DNA from: JAJXZP01 sp963787185
GTDB taxonomy: Bacteria > Spirochaetota > Spirochaetia > Treponematales > Rectinemataceae
Assembly: GCA_963787185.1 (NCBI GenBank)
Contig: CAWBCC010000019.1
Coordinates: forward strand, 54,804 to 118,803
Length of the DNA: 64,000 nucleotides
Reading direction: 5' to 3'
Position 1 is the first letter of the stretch. Each line of letters opens with the position of its first letter. Under the pieces are notes generated by a model. The model ran no database searches. It was not told where the DNA came from and saw nothing but the letters and a program-made list of their open reading frames with translations. The translations under genes and the position numbers were made by a program. Positions 24,906-33,541 of this stretch are shown piece after piece.

Positions 24906-25871
24906 ATGGAAACCAGGAAACTACCCGCTCGGATCCTCGGCTCGCTCGCCAGCGGCCGCGAGTCCGCCATTTTTCTCGCTCTCGTTCTCATCATGGCGGC
25001 CATCACGGTCTTCGCGCCGAATTTCGTGAGCGGCGAAAACCTCTACCTCGTGTCTCGCCAGATATCTTTCGTAGCGATCGTGGCCATAGGCGAGCTCTTC
25101 GTCATTCTCACGGGCGGTATCGACCTCTCCGTCGGTTCGGTCATGGGCCTCGCCGGCGTCGCCGCGGCGGGAGCGATGAAGTTCGGCTTCGATCCCACCT
25201 TGGCCGCGCTCTTCGGCCTCGTGGTCGGACTCGCGATCGGCGCCATCAACGGGGCCCTGATCGCCTACGTCCGCATCGCTCCCTTCATCGTAACGCTGGC
25301 CATGTTGAGTTTCGCGCGCGGTCTCATCCTCATACTCACCGAGGGCTGGCCCATCACGAATATTCCGAAGTCCTTCCTTCCCATAGGGCAGAGCGACTTT
25401 CTGGCCCTTCCGATCCCGCTGTGGATCATGCTCTTCGTGGCGATCATCGCGTGGTTCGTGTTGACGAAGACGGCTTTCGGCCGCAGGACCTACGCGATCG
25501 GCGGCAACGAGCAGGCCACGTTCCTTTCGGGCATCAACGTCAAGGGAATAACCTTCCACCTCTATATGATCTCCTCGCTCTGCGCCGCGCTGGTCGGCGT
25601 GATCCTCGTCGCGCGCTTCAATTCCGCTCAGGCCGATACCGGGACCGGCTGGGAGCTCGACGCGATCGCCGCGGCCGTCATCGGCGGGACCTCGCTCATG
25701 GGGGGCGCGGGCTCGGTGCTCGGCGTCCTCATCGGAGCCGCCATCATGGGCGTGATCCGCAACGGACTCGTCCTCATGATGGTATCGCCGTACTATCAGA
25801 CGGCGGTCATCGGCGTCATCATAGTGCTTGCCGCGGTGCTCGATCGCGTCAAGTCCGCGAGGCAGGCGTAG
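24906..25871 (+). CDS. CUT2 sugar ABC permease, RbsC/AraH type
   Basis: 321 residues with 8-10 hydrophobic helices. Family motifs are clear: 'FVILTGGIDLSVGSVMGLAG', 'GAINGALIAYVRIAPFIVTLAML', 'AIGGNEQATFLSGINV' and 'ARFNSAQADTGTGWELDAIAAAVIGGTSL MGG' (spaced). It forms the homodimeric inner-membrane channel of an L-arabinose importer together with the ATPase whose gene starts 4 bp after this stop. The order SBP-permease-ATPase differs from the araFGH order of E. coli. Confidence 0.9.
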   Translation: METRKLPARILGSLASGRESAIFLALVLIMAAITVFAPNFVSGENLYLVSRQISFVAIVAIGELFVILTGGIDLSVGSVMGLAGVAAAGAMKFGFDPTLAALFGLVVGLAIGAINGALIAYVRIAPFIVTLAMLSFARGLILILTEGWPITNIPKSFLPIGQSDFLALPIPLWIMLFVAIIAWFVLTKTAFGRRTYAIGGNEQATFLSGINVKGITFHLYMISSLCAALVGVILVARFNSAQADTGTGWELDAIAAAVIGGTSLMGGAGSVLGVLIGAAIMGVIRNGLVLMMVSPYYQTAVIGVIIVLAAVLDRVKSARQA

Positions 25872-25875
25872 GAAG

Positions 25876-27417
25876 ATGAGCGACCTCACGGCCAAGGGAG
25901 GCGTCGCGATCCCCGGCGATCGCGCGGCGATCCTGGAGATGCGCCGCATCTCCAAAACCTTTCCGGGTGTCATCGCCCTCAAGGATGTCGACTTCTCGGT
26001 GGGCCGCGGCGAGGTCGTCGGCCTCCTGGGCGAAAACGGCGCCGGCAAGTCCACGCTCATGAAGATACTCACGGGCGTCTACCGACCCGACGGGGGGAAG
26101 CTTCTCTGGGACGGCGTTTCCTTGCAATTCGAATCGATACGGAACGCTCAGGAGCGGGGCATTTCGATCATTTTCCAGGAGCTCAACAACTGTCCCAATT
26201 TGAGCGCCCTCGAAAATCTCTTTCTCGGCCGAGAGCTCAAGACCAAGACCGGGATCCTCGATTTTGCCGCGATGCGCGAACGCGCAGCGGCCCTGTTCGA
26301 GCGTCTCGACGTGAATATCGACATGGGCACGCCCGTCGGCAAATTTTCCACGGCCATACAGCAGATGATCGAGATCGCCAAGGCTCTTCTTACCGAAGTC
26401 AGGCTGCTCGTCATGGACGAGCCGACTTCCTCCCTCACCACCCGCGAGACCGAGAAGCTCTTCCAGGTCATCGCGGAGCTCAAGGCCAAGGGGATCTCCG
26501 TCGTCTTCATCTCGCACAAGCTCGACGAGGTGTTTCGCATAACGGATAGGATCGTCGTTCTCCGCGACGGAGAGAACGCCGGCGAGCTCGGCACGAAGAA
26601 GGCCACGACCGAGCAGCTCATCGCACTCATGGTCGGACGCGAGCTCGGCGCTCTCTTCTCCTCGCGCAAGCATGCCCCTTCGGAGGAGGTCGTGCTGCGC
26701 GTAGAGGGACTTTCCGGACCGCCCATGATCCGCGACGTGTCGTTCGAGCTGCGGCGCGGGGAAATACTCGGTTTCGCGGGACTCATCGGCGCGGGTAGGA
26801 CGGAAACGGCCAGGCTCCTCATCGGCGCCGTGCGCAAGACCGCAGGCAAGATATTCCTCGACGGCGAGGAGATAGCCGTCGCGAGTCCCAAGGCCGCCGT
26901 GGCCAGGGGCATCGCCTATCTTCCGGAGGACCGAAAGGTGCAGGCCCTGGTCCTGGGAATGACGATGCGCGAAAATGTCACGCTGGCCGTGCACAGTCTC
27001 ATCCGCCGACTTTGGGTCGTGCTCGACCGGAAGAAGGAGCTGAAGATAGCGGAGAATTCCATCCGGTCCTTCGATATCAAGGTCTCCGGCACGGAGCAGA
27101 TCGTCCGCAACCTCTCCGGCGGCAACCAGCAGAAGGTGGTCATCGCCAAATGGCTGGCCGCCAAGCCCCGCATACTCATCCTGGACGAGCCGACCCGCGG
27201 CATCGATGTGCACGCCAAGAGCGAAGTGCATCGGATCGTCGCCGAGCTCGCGGATTCCGGAGTCTCCATAATTCTGATATCATCGGAGCTGCCCGAGATA
27301 CTGACCCTCGCCGACCGCGTCCTCGTCATGCACGAGGGAGGGGTCAAGAAAGTCCTGCCGCGCGCGGGACTTACGCAGGAGGCGGTCATGGCGGCCGTGT
27401 TCGGCCCCGGCATATAG
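25876..27417 (+). CDS. CUT2 sugar ABC ATPase, AraG/RbsA type (two NBDs)
   Basis: 513 residues from ATG 25876. The first NBD has Walker A 'GENGAGKST' near residue 50, 'IIFQELNNCPNLSALENLFLG', and Walker B 'LLVMDEPTSSL'. The expected signature before it is altered to 'FSTAIQQMIEIAKAL'. The second NBD has a degenerate Walker A ('GLIGAGRTE'), signature 'NLSGGNQQKVVIAKWL' and 'LILDEPTRGIDVHAK'. This split of one good and one weak site is normal for RbsA-like proteins. It powers uptake by the adjacent permease and binding lipoprotein. It is followed 8 bp later by araB. Confidence 0.93.
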   Translation: MSDLTAKGGVAIPGDRAAILEMRRISKTFPGVIALKDVDFSVGRGEVVGLLGENGAGKSTLMKILTGVYRPDGGKLLWDGVSLQFESIRNAQERGISIIFQELNNCPNLSALENLFLGRELKTKTGILDFAAMRERAAALFERLDVNIDMGTPVGKFSTAIQQMIEIAKALLTEVRLLVMDEPTSSLTTRETEKLFQVIAELKAKGISVVFISHKLDEVFRITDRIVVLRDGENAGELGTKKATTEQLIALMVGRELGALFSSRKHAPSEEVVLRVEGLSGPPMIRDVSFELRRGEILGFAGLIGAGRTETARLLIGAVRKTAGKIFLDGEEIAVASPKAAVARGIAYLPEDRKVQALVLGMTMRENVTLAVHSLIRRLWVVLDRKKELKIAENSIRSFDIKVSGTEQIVRNLSGGNQQKVVIAKWLAAKPRILILDEPTRGIDVHAKSEVHRIVAELADSGVSIILISSELPEILTLADRVLVMHEGGVKKVLPRAGLTQEAVMAAVFGPGI

Positions 27418-27425
27418 GAGGCAGG

Positions 27426-29141
27426 ATGAGCGCAACCAAGGGAAGAGACTTCGTTCTGGGCATCGATTTCGGCACCGATTCGGTGCGGGCCCTCGTCGTC
27501 GACGCGGCGGACGGTTCGACGGCCGGCCAGGCGGTCAAGGACTACCCGCGCTGGGCGGCGGGAAGGTACTGCTCGCCGCGCGACAACCGGTTCCGCCAGC
27601 ATCCTCTCGACTACGTCGAATCCATGGAGGCGGCGGTGCGCGGAGCCCTGGATACGGCCGGCGGTCCCGCGCGGTCCGGCCTCCGCGGCATAGCCGTCGA
27701 CACCACCGGTTCGACGCCCTGCTTCGCCGACTCGGCCGGTCGGCCGCTCTCGCTGTCGCCCGAGTTCGCCGAAGAACCCGACGCGATGTTCGTTCTTTGG
27801 AAGGATCACAGCTCCGTGGCCGAGGCCGAGGGGATCAACGCCCTCGCCCGATCCTGGGGCGGCGAGGACTATACGCGTTTCGAGGGCGGCATCTATTCGT
27901 CGGAGTGGTTCTGGGCCAAGGCACTCCACGTGGCCCGGACGAATCCGCGCGTCGCGGCTGCCGCCGCCACTATCGTCGAGCATTGCGACTGGATGCCCGC
28001 CCTGCTCACGGGCGGAACTGACCATCGCAGCCTGCGGCGAAGCCGCTGCGCTGCGGGTCACAAGGCCATGTGGCACGCGTCCTGGGGCGGCTATCCTCCC
28101 GCCGATTTCCTGCGCCGCCTGCACCCCGAACTCGTGCGCCTGGCCGTGTCGCTCGGCACCGAAACCTGGACCACCGACACGAGTGCGGGGACCCTCTGTC
28201 CGGAATGGGCGGCGAAGCTCGGACTCGAGAGCGGCATTCCGGTATCGGTCGGCGCCTTCGACGCGCACGTGGGCGCCGTGGGGGGCGACGTGAAGGCGGG
28301 CACCCTCCTGAAGATCATGGGAACGAGCACCTGCGACGTCATGGTGGGGCCCCGGCCGGCCGGAGGCGAGGCTCTCGTGCACGGGATATGCGGCCAGGTG
28401 GACGGCTCCGTCATTCCCGGCCTGATCGGCTACGAGGCGGGGCAGTCGGCCTTCGGCGACGTCTTCGCCTGGTTCCGCGGCCTTCTGGCCTGGCCCTTCC
28501 ACGCCCTGCCCGGCGCCATGCGCTCGGTCGCGCTCGGAGGGGCCCCTTCGGCTGCATCGACCGTGGAGGAAATCGAGGACGCTCTCCTTCCCGCGCTGGA
28601 ATCGGAGGCGGCCGCGATCGATCCCTCCGCATCCGGCATCGTCGCCCTGGACTGGCTCAACGGCAGGCGCACGCCCGACGCGGACCAGTCGCTGAAGGGC
28701 GCCGTCGTCGGCATAAGCCTGGGCACCAACGCGCCCATGATCTATCGCGCCCTGATCGAAGCCGCGGCCTTCGGCTCCCGCGCCATAGTGGAGCGGCTCC
28801 GCTCCGAGGGTGTGGCCATCGATCGCGTGGCCGCCGTCGGCGGTGTGGCCAAGAAGAGCCCCCTGGTCATGCAGATCAGCGCGGACGTCCTGGGCATGGA
28901 GATAGCCGTGTCGGCGGGAGATCAGTCGGTCGCCCTCGGCGCCGCGATGTTCGCCGCCGTGACGGCGGGCCTGTACGGCGATGTTCTCTCCGCTCAGGCG
29001 GCGATGGGCGCCGGCGTCGAGCGTCTCTACAAGCCGAATCCGGCGCACACGGCCATATACGATCGCCTGTATGAAAAATACCGGGCGCTCGGCGTCTTCA
29101 TGGAAGCGGCGGCGCGGACCGACGCGAAGGAGAGAAGATGA
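27426..29141 (+). CDS. araB: L-ribulokinase
   Basis: 571 residues from ATG 27426 behind GGCAGG, the usual AraB length. The FGGY kinase ATPase core begins 'DFVLGIDFGTDSVRALVVDA'. Substrate-site segments 'DAMFVLWKDHSSVAEAEGIN', 'SSEWFWAKALHVARTNP' and 'EHCDWMPALLTGG' are typical for ribulokinases. C-terminal 'LDWLNGRRTPDADQSLKGAVVG' and 'AVGGVAKKSPLVMQISADVLG' form the ATP-binding half. It phosphorylates L-ribulose to L-ribulose-5-phosphate. Its stop overlaps the araA start as ATGA. Confidence 0.95.
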   Translation: MSATKGRDFVLGIDFGTDSVRALVVDAADGSTAGQAVKDYPRWAAGRYCSPRDNRFRQHPLDYVESMEAAVRGALDTAGGPARSGLRGIAVDTTGSTPCFADSAGRPLSLSPEFAEEPDAMFVLWKDHSSVAEAEGINALARSWGGEDYTRFEGGIYSSEWFWAKALHVARTNPRVAAAAATIVEHCDWMPALLTGGTDHRSLRRSRCAAGHKAMWHASWGGYPPADFLRRLHPELVRLAVSLGTETWTTDTSAGTLCPEWAAKLGLESGIPVSVGAFDAHVGAVGGDVKAGTLLKIMGTSTCDVMVGPRPAGGEALVHGICGQVDGSVIPGLIGYEAGQSAFGDVFAWFRGLLAWPFHALPGAMRSVALGGAPSAASTVEEIEDALLPALESEAAAIDPSASGIVALDWLNGRRTPDADQSLKGAVVGISLGTNAPMIYRALIEAAAFGSRAIVERLRSEGVAIDRVAAVGGVAKKSPLVMQISADVLGMEIAVSAGDQSVALGAAMFAAVTAGLYGDVLSAQAAMGAGVERLYKPNPAHTAIYDRLYEKYRALGVFMEAAARTDAKERR

Positions 29142-30628
29142 TCGATCTCAAGAAGTACGAGTTCTGGTTCGTCACCGGCAGTCAGGATCTCTACGGCGCG
29201 GACGTGCTCAGGAAGGTGGAGGAGCACTCGAAAGCCATGGTGAAGGCCATAGACGCGGCCCTGCCCTGCACGCTCGTCTGGAAGCCCGTGGCGAAGGGCT
29301 CGGACGCCATCCTGACTCTCGCGCGCGAAGCCAACGCCGACCCCGCATGCGCCGGCATCGTCACCTGGATGCATACCTTCAGCCCCTCCAAGATGTGGAT
29401 CGCCGGGCTCACGGAGCTGCGCCGACCTCTCTGCCACCTCCACACCCAGTACAACCGCGATATTCCCTGGGCTTCGATCGACATGGACTTCATGAACCTG
29501 AACCAGTCGGCCCACGGCGACCGCGAGCATGGCTTCATCGGGGCGCGGCTGCGCCTGCCGCGCAAGGTAGTGGTCGGGCATTGGGAGGATGCCGCGGTCC
29601 GCGAACGGCTCGGCGGCTGGATGCGCGCCGCGGCCGCCTTCGCCGACGGCCACTCCCTCAAGGTCGTCCGCTTCGGCGACAACATGCGCGAGGTCGCCGT
29701 GACCGAGGGCGACAAGGTCGAGGCTCAGATCACTTTCGGCTGGTCGGTCAACGGCTGGGGCGTCGGGGAACTCGTCCGCGCCTACGAGGCCGTGGACGAG
29801 GCCTCGGTGAAGCGACTCGTCGACTCTTACGCCGAGAGCTACACCTTGGCTTCCGAGGCGAAGAGCGGCGAGGGGCCGAGCCGCGTCCGGGAGCAGGCGC
29901 GCATCGAGCTGGCCCTCTCGGCCTTCCTCGAGGAGCGCGGGGCCGACGCCTTCACCACCACCTTCGAAGATCTCGTCGGCCTGCCTCAGCTGCCCGGGCT
30001 CGCCTCCCAGCGGCTGATGGCCGCGGGCTACGGCTTCGGCGCAGAGGGCGATTGGAAGACATCCGCCCTCGTCCGCGCCATGAAGGTCATGGCGTCCGGG
30101 CTTCCCGGCGGCACTTCGTTCATGGAGGACTACACCTATCACTTCGAGCCCGGCAGAGAGGCCGTGCTCGGAGCCCACATGCTCGAGGTCTGCCCCAGCG
30201 TGGCCGCGTCCAAGCCTCGGCTCGAGGTTCACCCCCTCGGCATAGGCGGCAAGGCCGATCCGGCGCGGCTCGTCTTCGACGGAGACGCGGGTCCGGCCCT
30301 CAACGCGACCCTCGTCGACCTGGGCGGACGCTTCCGCATGATAGTCAACGAGGTGGACGCCGTCGCTCCCTACGAGCCGATGCCCAGGCTCCCCGTGGCG
30401 CGGGTGCTCTGGCGGCCGCGCCCCGATCTCGCCAGGGCCGCCGAGTCCTGGATCATCGCGGGCGGGGCGCACCACACCGGCTATTCGCGGGTCGTGAAGA
30501 CCGAGTGGCTGCGCGACTGGGCCGAGATGGCTGGCGTCGAGTTCCTCCTCATCGACGGGCGCTGCGATCCCGAGGAGCTCCGCAAGGAAATCCGCTGGAA
30601 CGAGGCCGCCTACAGGCCGGCGCGATGA
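29138..30628 (+). CDS. araA: L-arabinose isomerase
   Basis: 496 residues, matching the usual ~500. The N-terminus 'YEFWFVTGSQDLYGADVLRKV' and 'WMHTFSPSKMWIAGL' are diagnostic for AraA. Mn2+-binding residues are expected in 'TSFMEDYTYHF' (Glu, His) and 'AGGAHHTGYS' (His), with another Glu near 'YGFGAEGDWKTSALVRAMK'. It interconverts L-arabinose and L-ribulose in the cytoplasm, the first catabolic step. It is coupled by ATGA overlaps to araB before and araD after, so the three enzymes are made together. Confidence 0.96.
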   Translation: MIDLKKYEFWFVTGSQDLYGADVLRKVEEHSKAMVKAIDAALPCTLVWKPVAKGSDAILTLAREANADPACAGIVTWMHTFSPSKMWIAGLTELRRPLCHLHTQYNRDIPWASIDMDFMNLNQSAHGDREHGFIGARLRLPRKVVVGHWEDAAVRERLGGWMRAAAAFADGHSLKVVRFGDNMREVAVTEGDKVEAQITFGWSVNGWGVGELVRAYEAVDEASVKRLVDSYAESYTLASEAKSGEGPSRVREQARIELALSAFLEERGADAFTTTFEDLVGLPQLPGLASQRLMAAGYGFGAEGDWKTSALVRAMKVMASGLPGGTSFMEDYTYHFEPGREAVLGAHMLEVCPSVAASKPRLEVHPLGIGGKADPARLVFDGDAGPALNATLVDLGGRFRMIVNEVDAVAPYEPMPRLPVARVLWRPRPDLARAAESWIIAGGAHHTGYSRVVKTEWLRDWAEMAGVEFLLIDGRCDPEELRKEIRWNEAAYRPAR

Positions 30629-31323
30629 GCGGCCGCTTCGACTCTCTCCGCGAGGAGGCCTGGACCGCGAACAGGGAGATACCCAGGCTCGGCCTGGCCA
30701 TCCTTACCTGGGGCAACGCCTCGGCCCTGGACCCCGAGGCGGGCGTCTTCGCGATCAAACCCTCGGGCCTCGAGTACGAGGAATTGAAACCCGAGAACAT
30801 GGTGATCGTGGATCTGGAGGGCGAGGTCGTGGAGGGAAAGCTGCGCCCGTCCTCGGACACGAAGACCCACCTCGTCCTCTACAGGGCCTTCGAAGGCATA
30901 AGGGGCATCTGCCACAGCCACTCCACCCACGCGGTGGCCTGGGCCCAGGCCTGCAGGCCGATCCCCTGCTTCGGCACCACGCACGCCGACCAGACCGCCG
31001 GGAGCGTGCCCTGCACCGACGTGATCTCGGCGGCCGAGCTCGAGCGCGACTACGAACTGTCGACGGGCGAGCTCATCGTCCGCACTTTCGAGGGGCGCGA
31101 CCCCCTGCACACGCCCATGGTCCTCGTGGCCGGCCACGGCCCCTTCACCTGGGGCCGCGGCGCCCTCGAAGCGGTGCGGTACGCGGCCGCGCTCGAGGAA
31201 GTGGCGCGGATGGCCATCCTCACGCTGAGCATCGACCCCGAGGCCGGCCCCCTGAGCGAGCACGTCGTGCGCAAGCACTGGGAGCGCAAGCACGGAAAGA
31301 ACGCCTACTACGGTCAGAAGTAG
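30625..31323 (+). CDS. araD: L-ribulose-5-phosphate 4-epimerase
   Basis: 232 residues. Class II aldolase/epimerase fold: 'LTWGNASALDPEAGVFAIKPSG', Zn ligands His97 and His99 in 'ICHSHSTHAVAWAQA' and His171 in 'LVAGHGPFTWG', with Asp78 in 'PSSDTKTH'. It converts L-ribulose-5-phosphate to D-xylulose-5-phosphate for the pentose phosphate pathway. It is the last gene of the operon; its 3' end overlaps by 10 bp the 3' end of the convergent CsgG-domain gene, so no terminator lies between them. Confidence 0.95.
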   Translation: MSGRFDSLREEAWTANREIPRLGLAILTWGNASALDPEAGVFAIKPSGLEYEELKPENMVIVDLEGEVVEGKLRPSSDTKTHLVLYRAFEGIRGICHSHSTHAVAWAQACRPIPCFGTTHADQTAGSVPCTDVISAAELERDYELSTGELIVRTFEGRDPLHTPMVLVAGHGPFTWGRGALEAVRYAAALEEVARMAILTLSIDPEAGPLSEHVVRKHWERKHGKNAYYGQK

Positions 31324-32498
31324 ATCATGAGCGCGCCCTCGAGCTTGATGCCGTTGATGAGGACGTTGGTGTCGAGCGCGTGGTTGGTTTCCGCGAGCTC
31401 GCGGGTGTAGATGAAGTAGCCCGTGCCTATGTAGAAGGACACGGGTTGCTTCTCCATGAAGACGAGGTCGAAGCGGAGCTGGGCCGCCGGGCTGGCCCAG
31501 ACGGATGTCGATGTGGTTACAGTCGGTACGTAACTGGTGGCGCCGGCCGGCCACATCGCGTACTCCTGGTAGCTGCTGAGTCCCCCGATCACCGCCCCGG
31601 CTCCCAGAGTGGGTTGGAGCGATATGGCCTGGCTCAGGGGGAAGCGGTAGCCGTACTCCGCGAGGACGACGAAGGTGTCGAGCAGCTTGTATTCGTCGTA
31701 CATGTATGACCCGGCCGTTCCGCCCGAACTGACTGGTCCAATCTGGCCAATCTGCATGCTATCTGAATACATGTAGTGCCAGAAGAAGAAGATAGCCTCG
31801 AGGGAGAGCCACTGGTTGGGCGCGATCTGGTAGCTTCCCCCCAGGGCGAGGCCGATCGAGTAGGTGCCCAGCCCGTTAGGCGTGGTGGCGAACCAGCTCA
31901 TCGAGCTGCCGATGAAGGCGCGGTAGCGGGGAGGCAGGTATTTCTCCGCGGCGCTCTCGAGGAGGGCCGCGTCGAGGTCGATGCCGTCGGAGAGGATGAC
32001 CGATCCCGTCTCGACCTCCACGATGCGCACCGCGACGTGGTAGAAGCCGGCCGTCTTCGTTATCGAGCCCACCATGAGGTACTTGGCGTCGATGAGCTTG
32101 CCTATCGTGGCCGCCTTGTCCGAATCGTACAGGCCCGATTGCTGGAGCTCCATGGTCTTCAATATCTGTTGGAGCTGCTTCTTTTCGAGAACCAGAAAGT
32201 AGCCCGAGCGCTGAAAGTCCTGGGTGACTATCTCGGAGACGGCGAAGCCGAGGTCGGGAGCGCCGGCCGCCGCGTCCTTGTTGTCGAAGTCGGCGATGGC
32301 TATCGCGCTGCCCTTGGGTGTCTTGGCGGAGAGCTGGGCGACGAGGGAATGGGTGAACTGCTCCATCTGGGCCGTGAAGGCGCTGCGCTGGGCCCATGAA
32401 GCCCCCGCGGCGCAGAGGGAAAAGACGATGATGAGCGGGAGTTTTTTCCTGGCAGCGAGAATAGTCCGGAATCCTGGGCCGACGCGCAGTGTATTCAT
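31314..32498 (-). CDS. CsgG-like domain protein with C-terminal barrel-like region
   Basis: 394 residues from ATG 32498, chosen because GGAGGT lies seven bases upstream. Signal peptide (PLIIVFSLCAAGASWA). Residues 40-190 match a CsgG/FlgO-type fold: 'GSAIAIADFDNKDAAAGAPDLGFAVSEIVTQDF', 'FLVLEKKQLQQILKTMELQQSGLYD', 'IGKLIDAKYLMVGSITKTAGFYHVAVRIVEVETGSV' (spaced). From about 210 the sequence becomes Tyr/Trp/Phe-rich with alternating strands and ends 'GIKLEGALMIYF', like a small beta-barrel with a terminal Phe. It is probably anchored in the outer membrane. The role is unknown; CsgG domains occur in secretion channels and envelope assembly. Confidence 0.7.
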   Translation of the reverse strand: MNTLRVGPGFRTILAARKKLPLIIVFSLCAAGASWAQRSAFTAQMEQFTHSLVAQLSAKTPKGSAIAIADFDNKDAAAGAPDLGFAVSEIVTQDFQRSGYFLVLEKKQLQQILKTMELQQSGLYDSDKAATIGKLIDAKYLMVGSITKTAGFYHVAVRIVEVETGSVILSDGIDLDAALLESAAEKYLPPRYRAFIGSSMSWFATTPNGLGTYSIGLALGGSYQIAPNQWLSLEAIFFFWHYMYSDSMQIGQIGPVSSGGTAGSYMYDEYKLLDTFVVLAEYGYRFPLSQAISLQPTLGAGAVIGGLSSYQEYAMWPAGATSYVPTVTTSTSVWASPAAQLRFDLVFMEKQPVSFYIGTGYFIYTRELAETNHALDTNVLINGIKLEGALMIYF

Positions 32499-33009
32499 GC
32501 TCGATACCTCCGACATGGCCGAGCCGCCCGGCCTCGGGCGGCGGTGAATGGAAGACCGCCCGATCGGCCCCGGCTTTCTCTATCCCACAGTGTAGCGCCA
32601 TCTCGGCCGCCGGCCAAGCCACGAAAGCATACCTGCCGATGTCCAAAAAAGGCAGCTTTCGTCCATCCACTTCGAACGTATCGAATGACGTATCAGTGCG
32701 GGTCCTGGCGGTGGAGATCATAGGACCTCACCGGCGCTCGGCCCTCTGCTCACACGAGGCTCAGTGAGAAGGCCGCGATGGGAAGTGCCAACTCGAGGTT
32801 GCCGTGCACTAAGGGCGGCCTTCGGGATCGAACCCCGTCGCAGCTGCCACCGGCATCGCACGGCGGCGGGACCCGCCATGCAGGGTCATTGGAAACTTCG
32901 AGAGGGACCATAAAAGGATGCCCTTTGGGGACAGCCCCACTTGCCTTACTCCCCGATCTTTCCGATAGAGTAGAGGTGAGTTCAATGTGCACAGAGGAGG
33001 CTTATCAAG
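32499..33009. other. Intergenic region between divergent envelope-protein genes
   Basis: 511 bp without a supportable gene on either strand. It must hold both promoters; the RBS of the plus-strand gene (GAGGAGGC near 32995-33002) is clear. A CTTCGGGATCGAACCCCG stretch near 32819-32836 imitates a tRNA T-arm on the minus strand but no matching tRNA body is present. Confidence 0.5.
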
Positions 33010-33519
33010 ATGAGAGTGCGCAGTGTTCCGGTTCTTGCGGCGATTCTTTTCGTTTTCGCGGGTGCCGGTCTTTTCGCCCAGTCGAGCGCGACGCCGGTCA
33101 GTCTCGGCGTCTTCGTCGGCGCCGCGTTTCCCCAGGGCAATACTTCGACCTTCCCCGATGCCGACGCGACCACGAGCTTCAACTGGGGCTTCTACGTCAA
33201 CATCCCCCTCGCCCAGACCTTCGCGATCACTCCCTCGGCGGAACTCTACAAGCTGGGGCAGCAGAACGCCACGGATTTCGACATCGCCTTCAAATTCATA
33301 GTCCCCGTGAATAAATGGTCGTTCTACGCGGGCTTTTCGCCCGGCCTGACCGCGGGCAACGAAGTCATCGACCCGCATATCGGGCTTCTCGCGGGAGCGG
33401 GGATGAATCTCGTCAGCAACATAGACGCTTTCGCGCAGGTCAAATACGACTTCATCTTCGACGGCTCCGAAAACCTCAGGGCCCTGCACGTCAACGCGGG
33501 TTTGATTTTCAACTTCTAG
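33010..33519 (+). CDS. Small outer-membrane beta-barrel protein
   Basis: 169 residues with a signal peptide cleaved after LFAQ (about residue 24). Alternating strands such as 'VSLGVFVGAAFPQG', 'SFNWGFYVNIPLAQTFAITPSAELYKLG', 'WSFYAGFSPGLTAGN' and the final 'ALHVNAGLIFNF' with C-terminal Phe fit an 8-strand OmpA/OmpW-like barrel. No specific function is implied. It is preceded by GAGGAGGC and stands alone, converging on the TerC gene with 22 bp between stops. Confidence 0.75.
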   Translation: MRVRSVPVLAAILFVFAGAGLFAQSSATPVSLGVFVGAAFPQGNTSTFPDADATTSFNWGFYVNIPLAQTFAITPSAELYKLGQQNATDFDIAFKFIVPVNKWSFYAGFSPGLTAGNEVIDPHIGLLAGAGMNLVSNIDAFAQVKYDFIFDGSENLRALHVNAGLIFNF

Positions 33520-33541
33520 CCGACACGCGAGTTCGGGGCCT

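Noticed and set aside
32815..32900. tRNA-like T-arm (GGGGTTCGATCCCG on the minus strand)
   Set aside because: No matching acceptor, D-arm or anticodon arm at the right distance; only the T-arm-like 15 nt fits.
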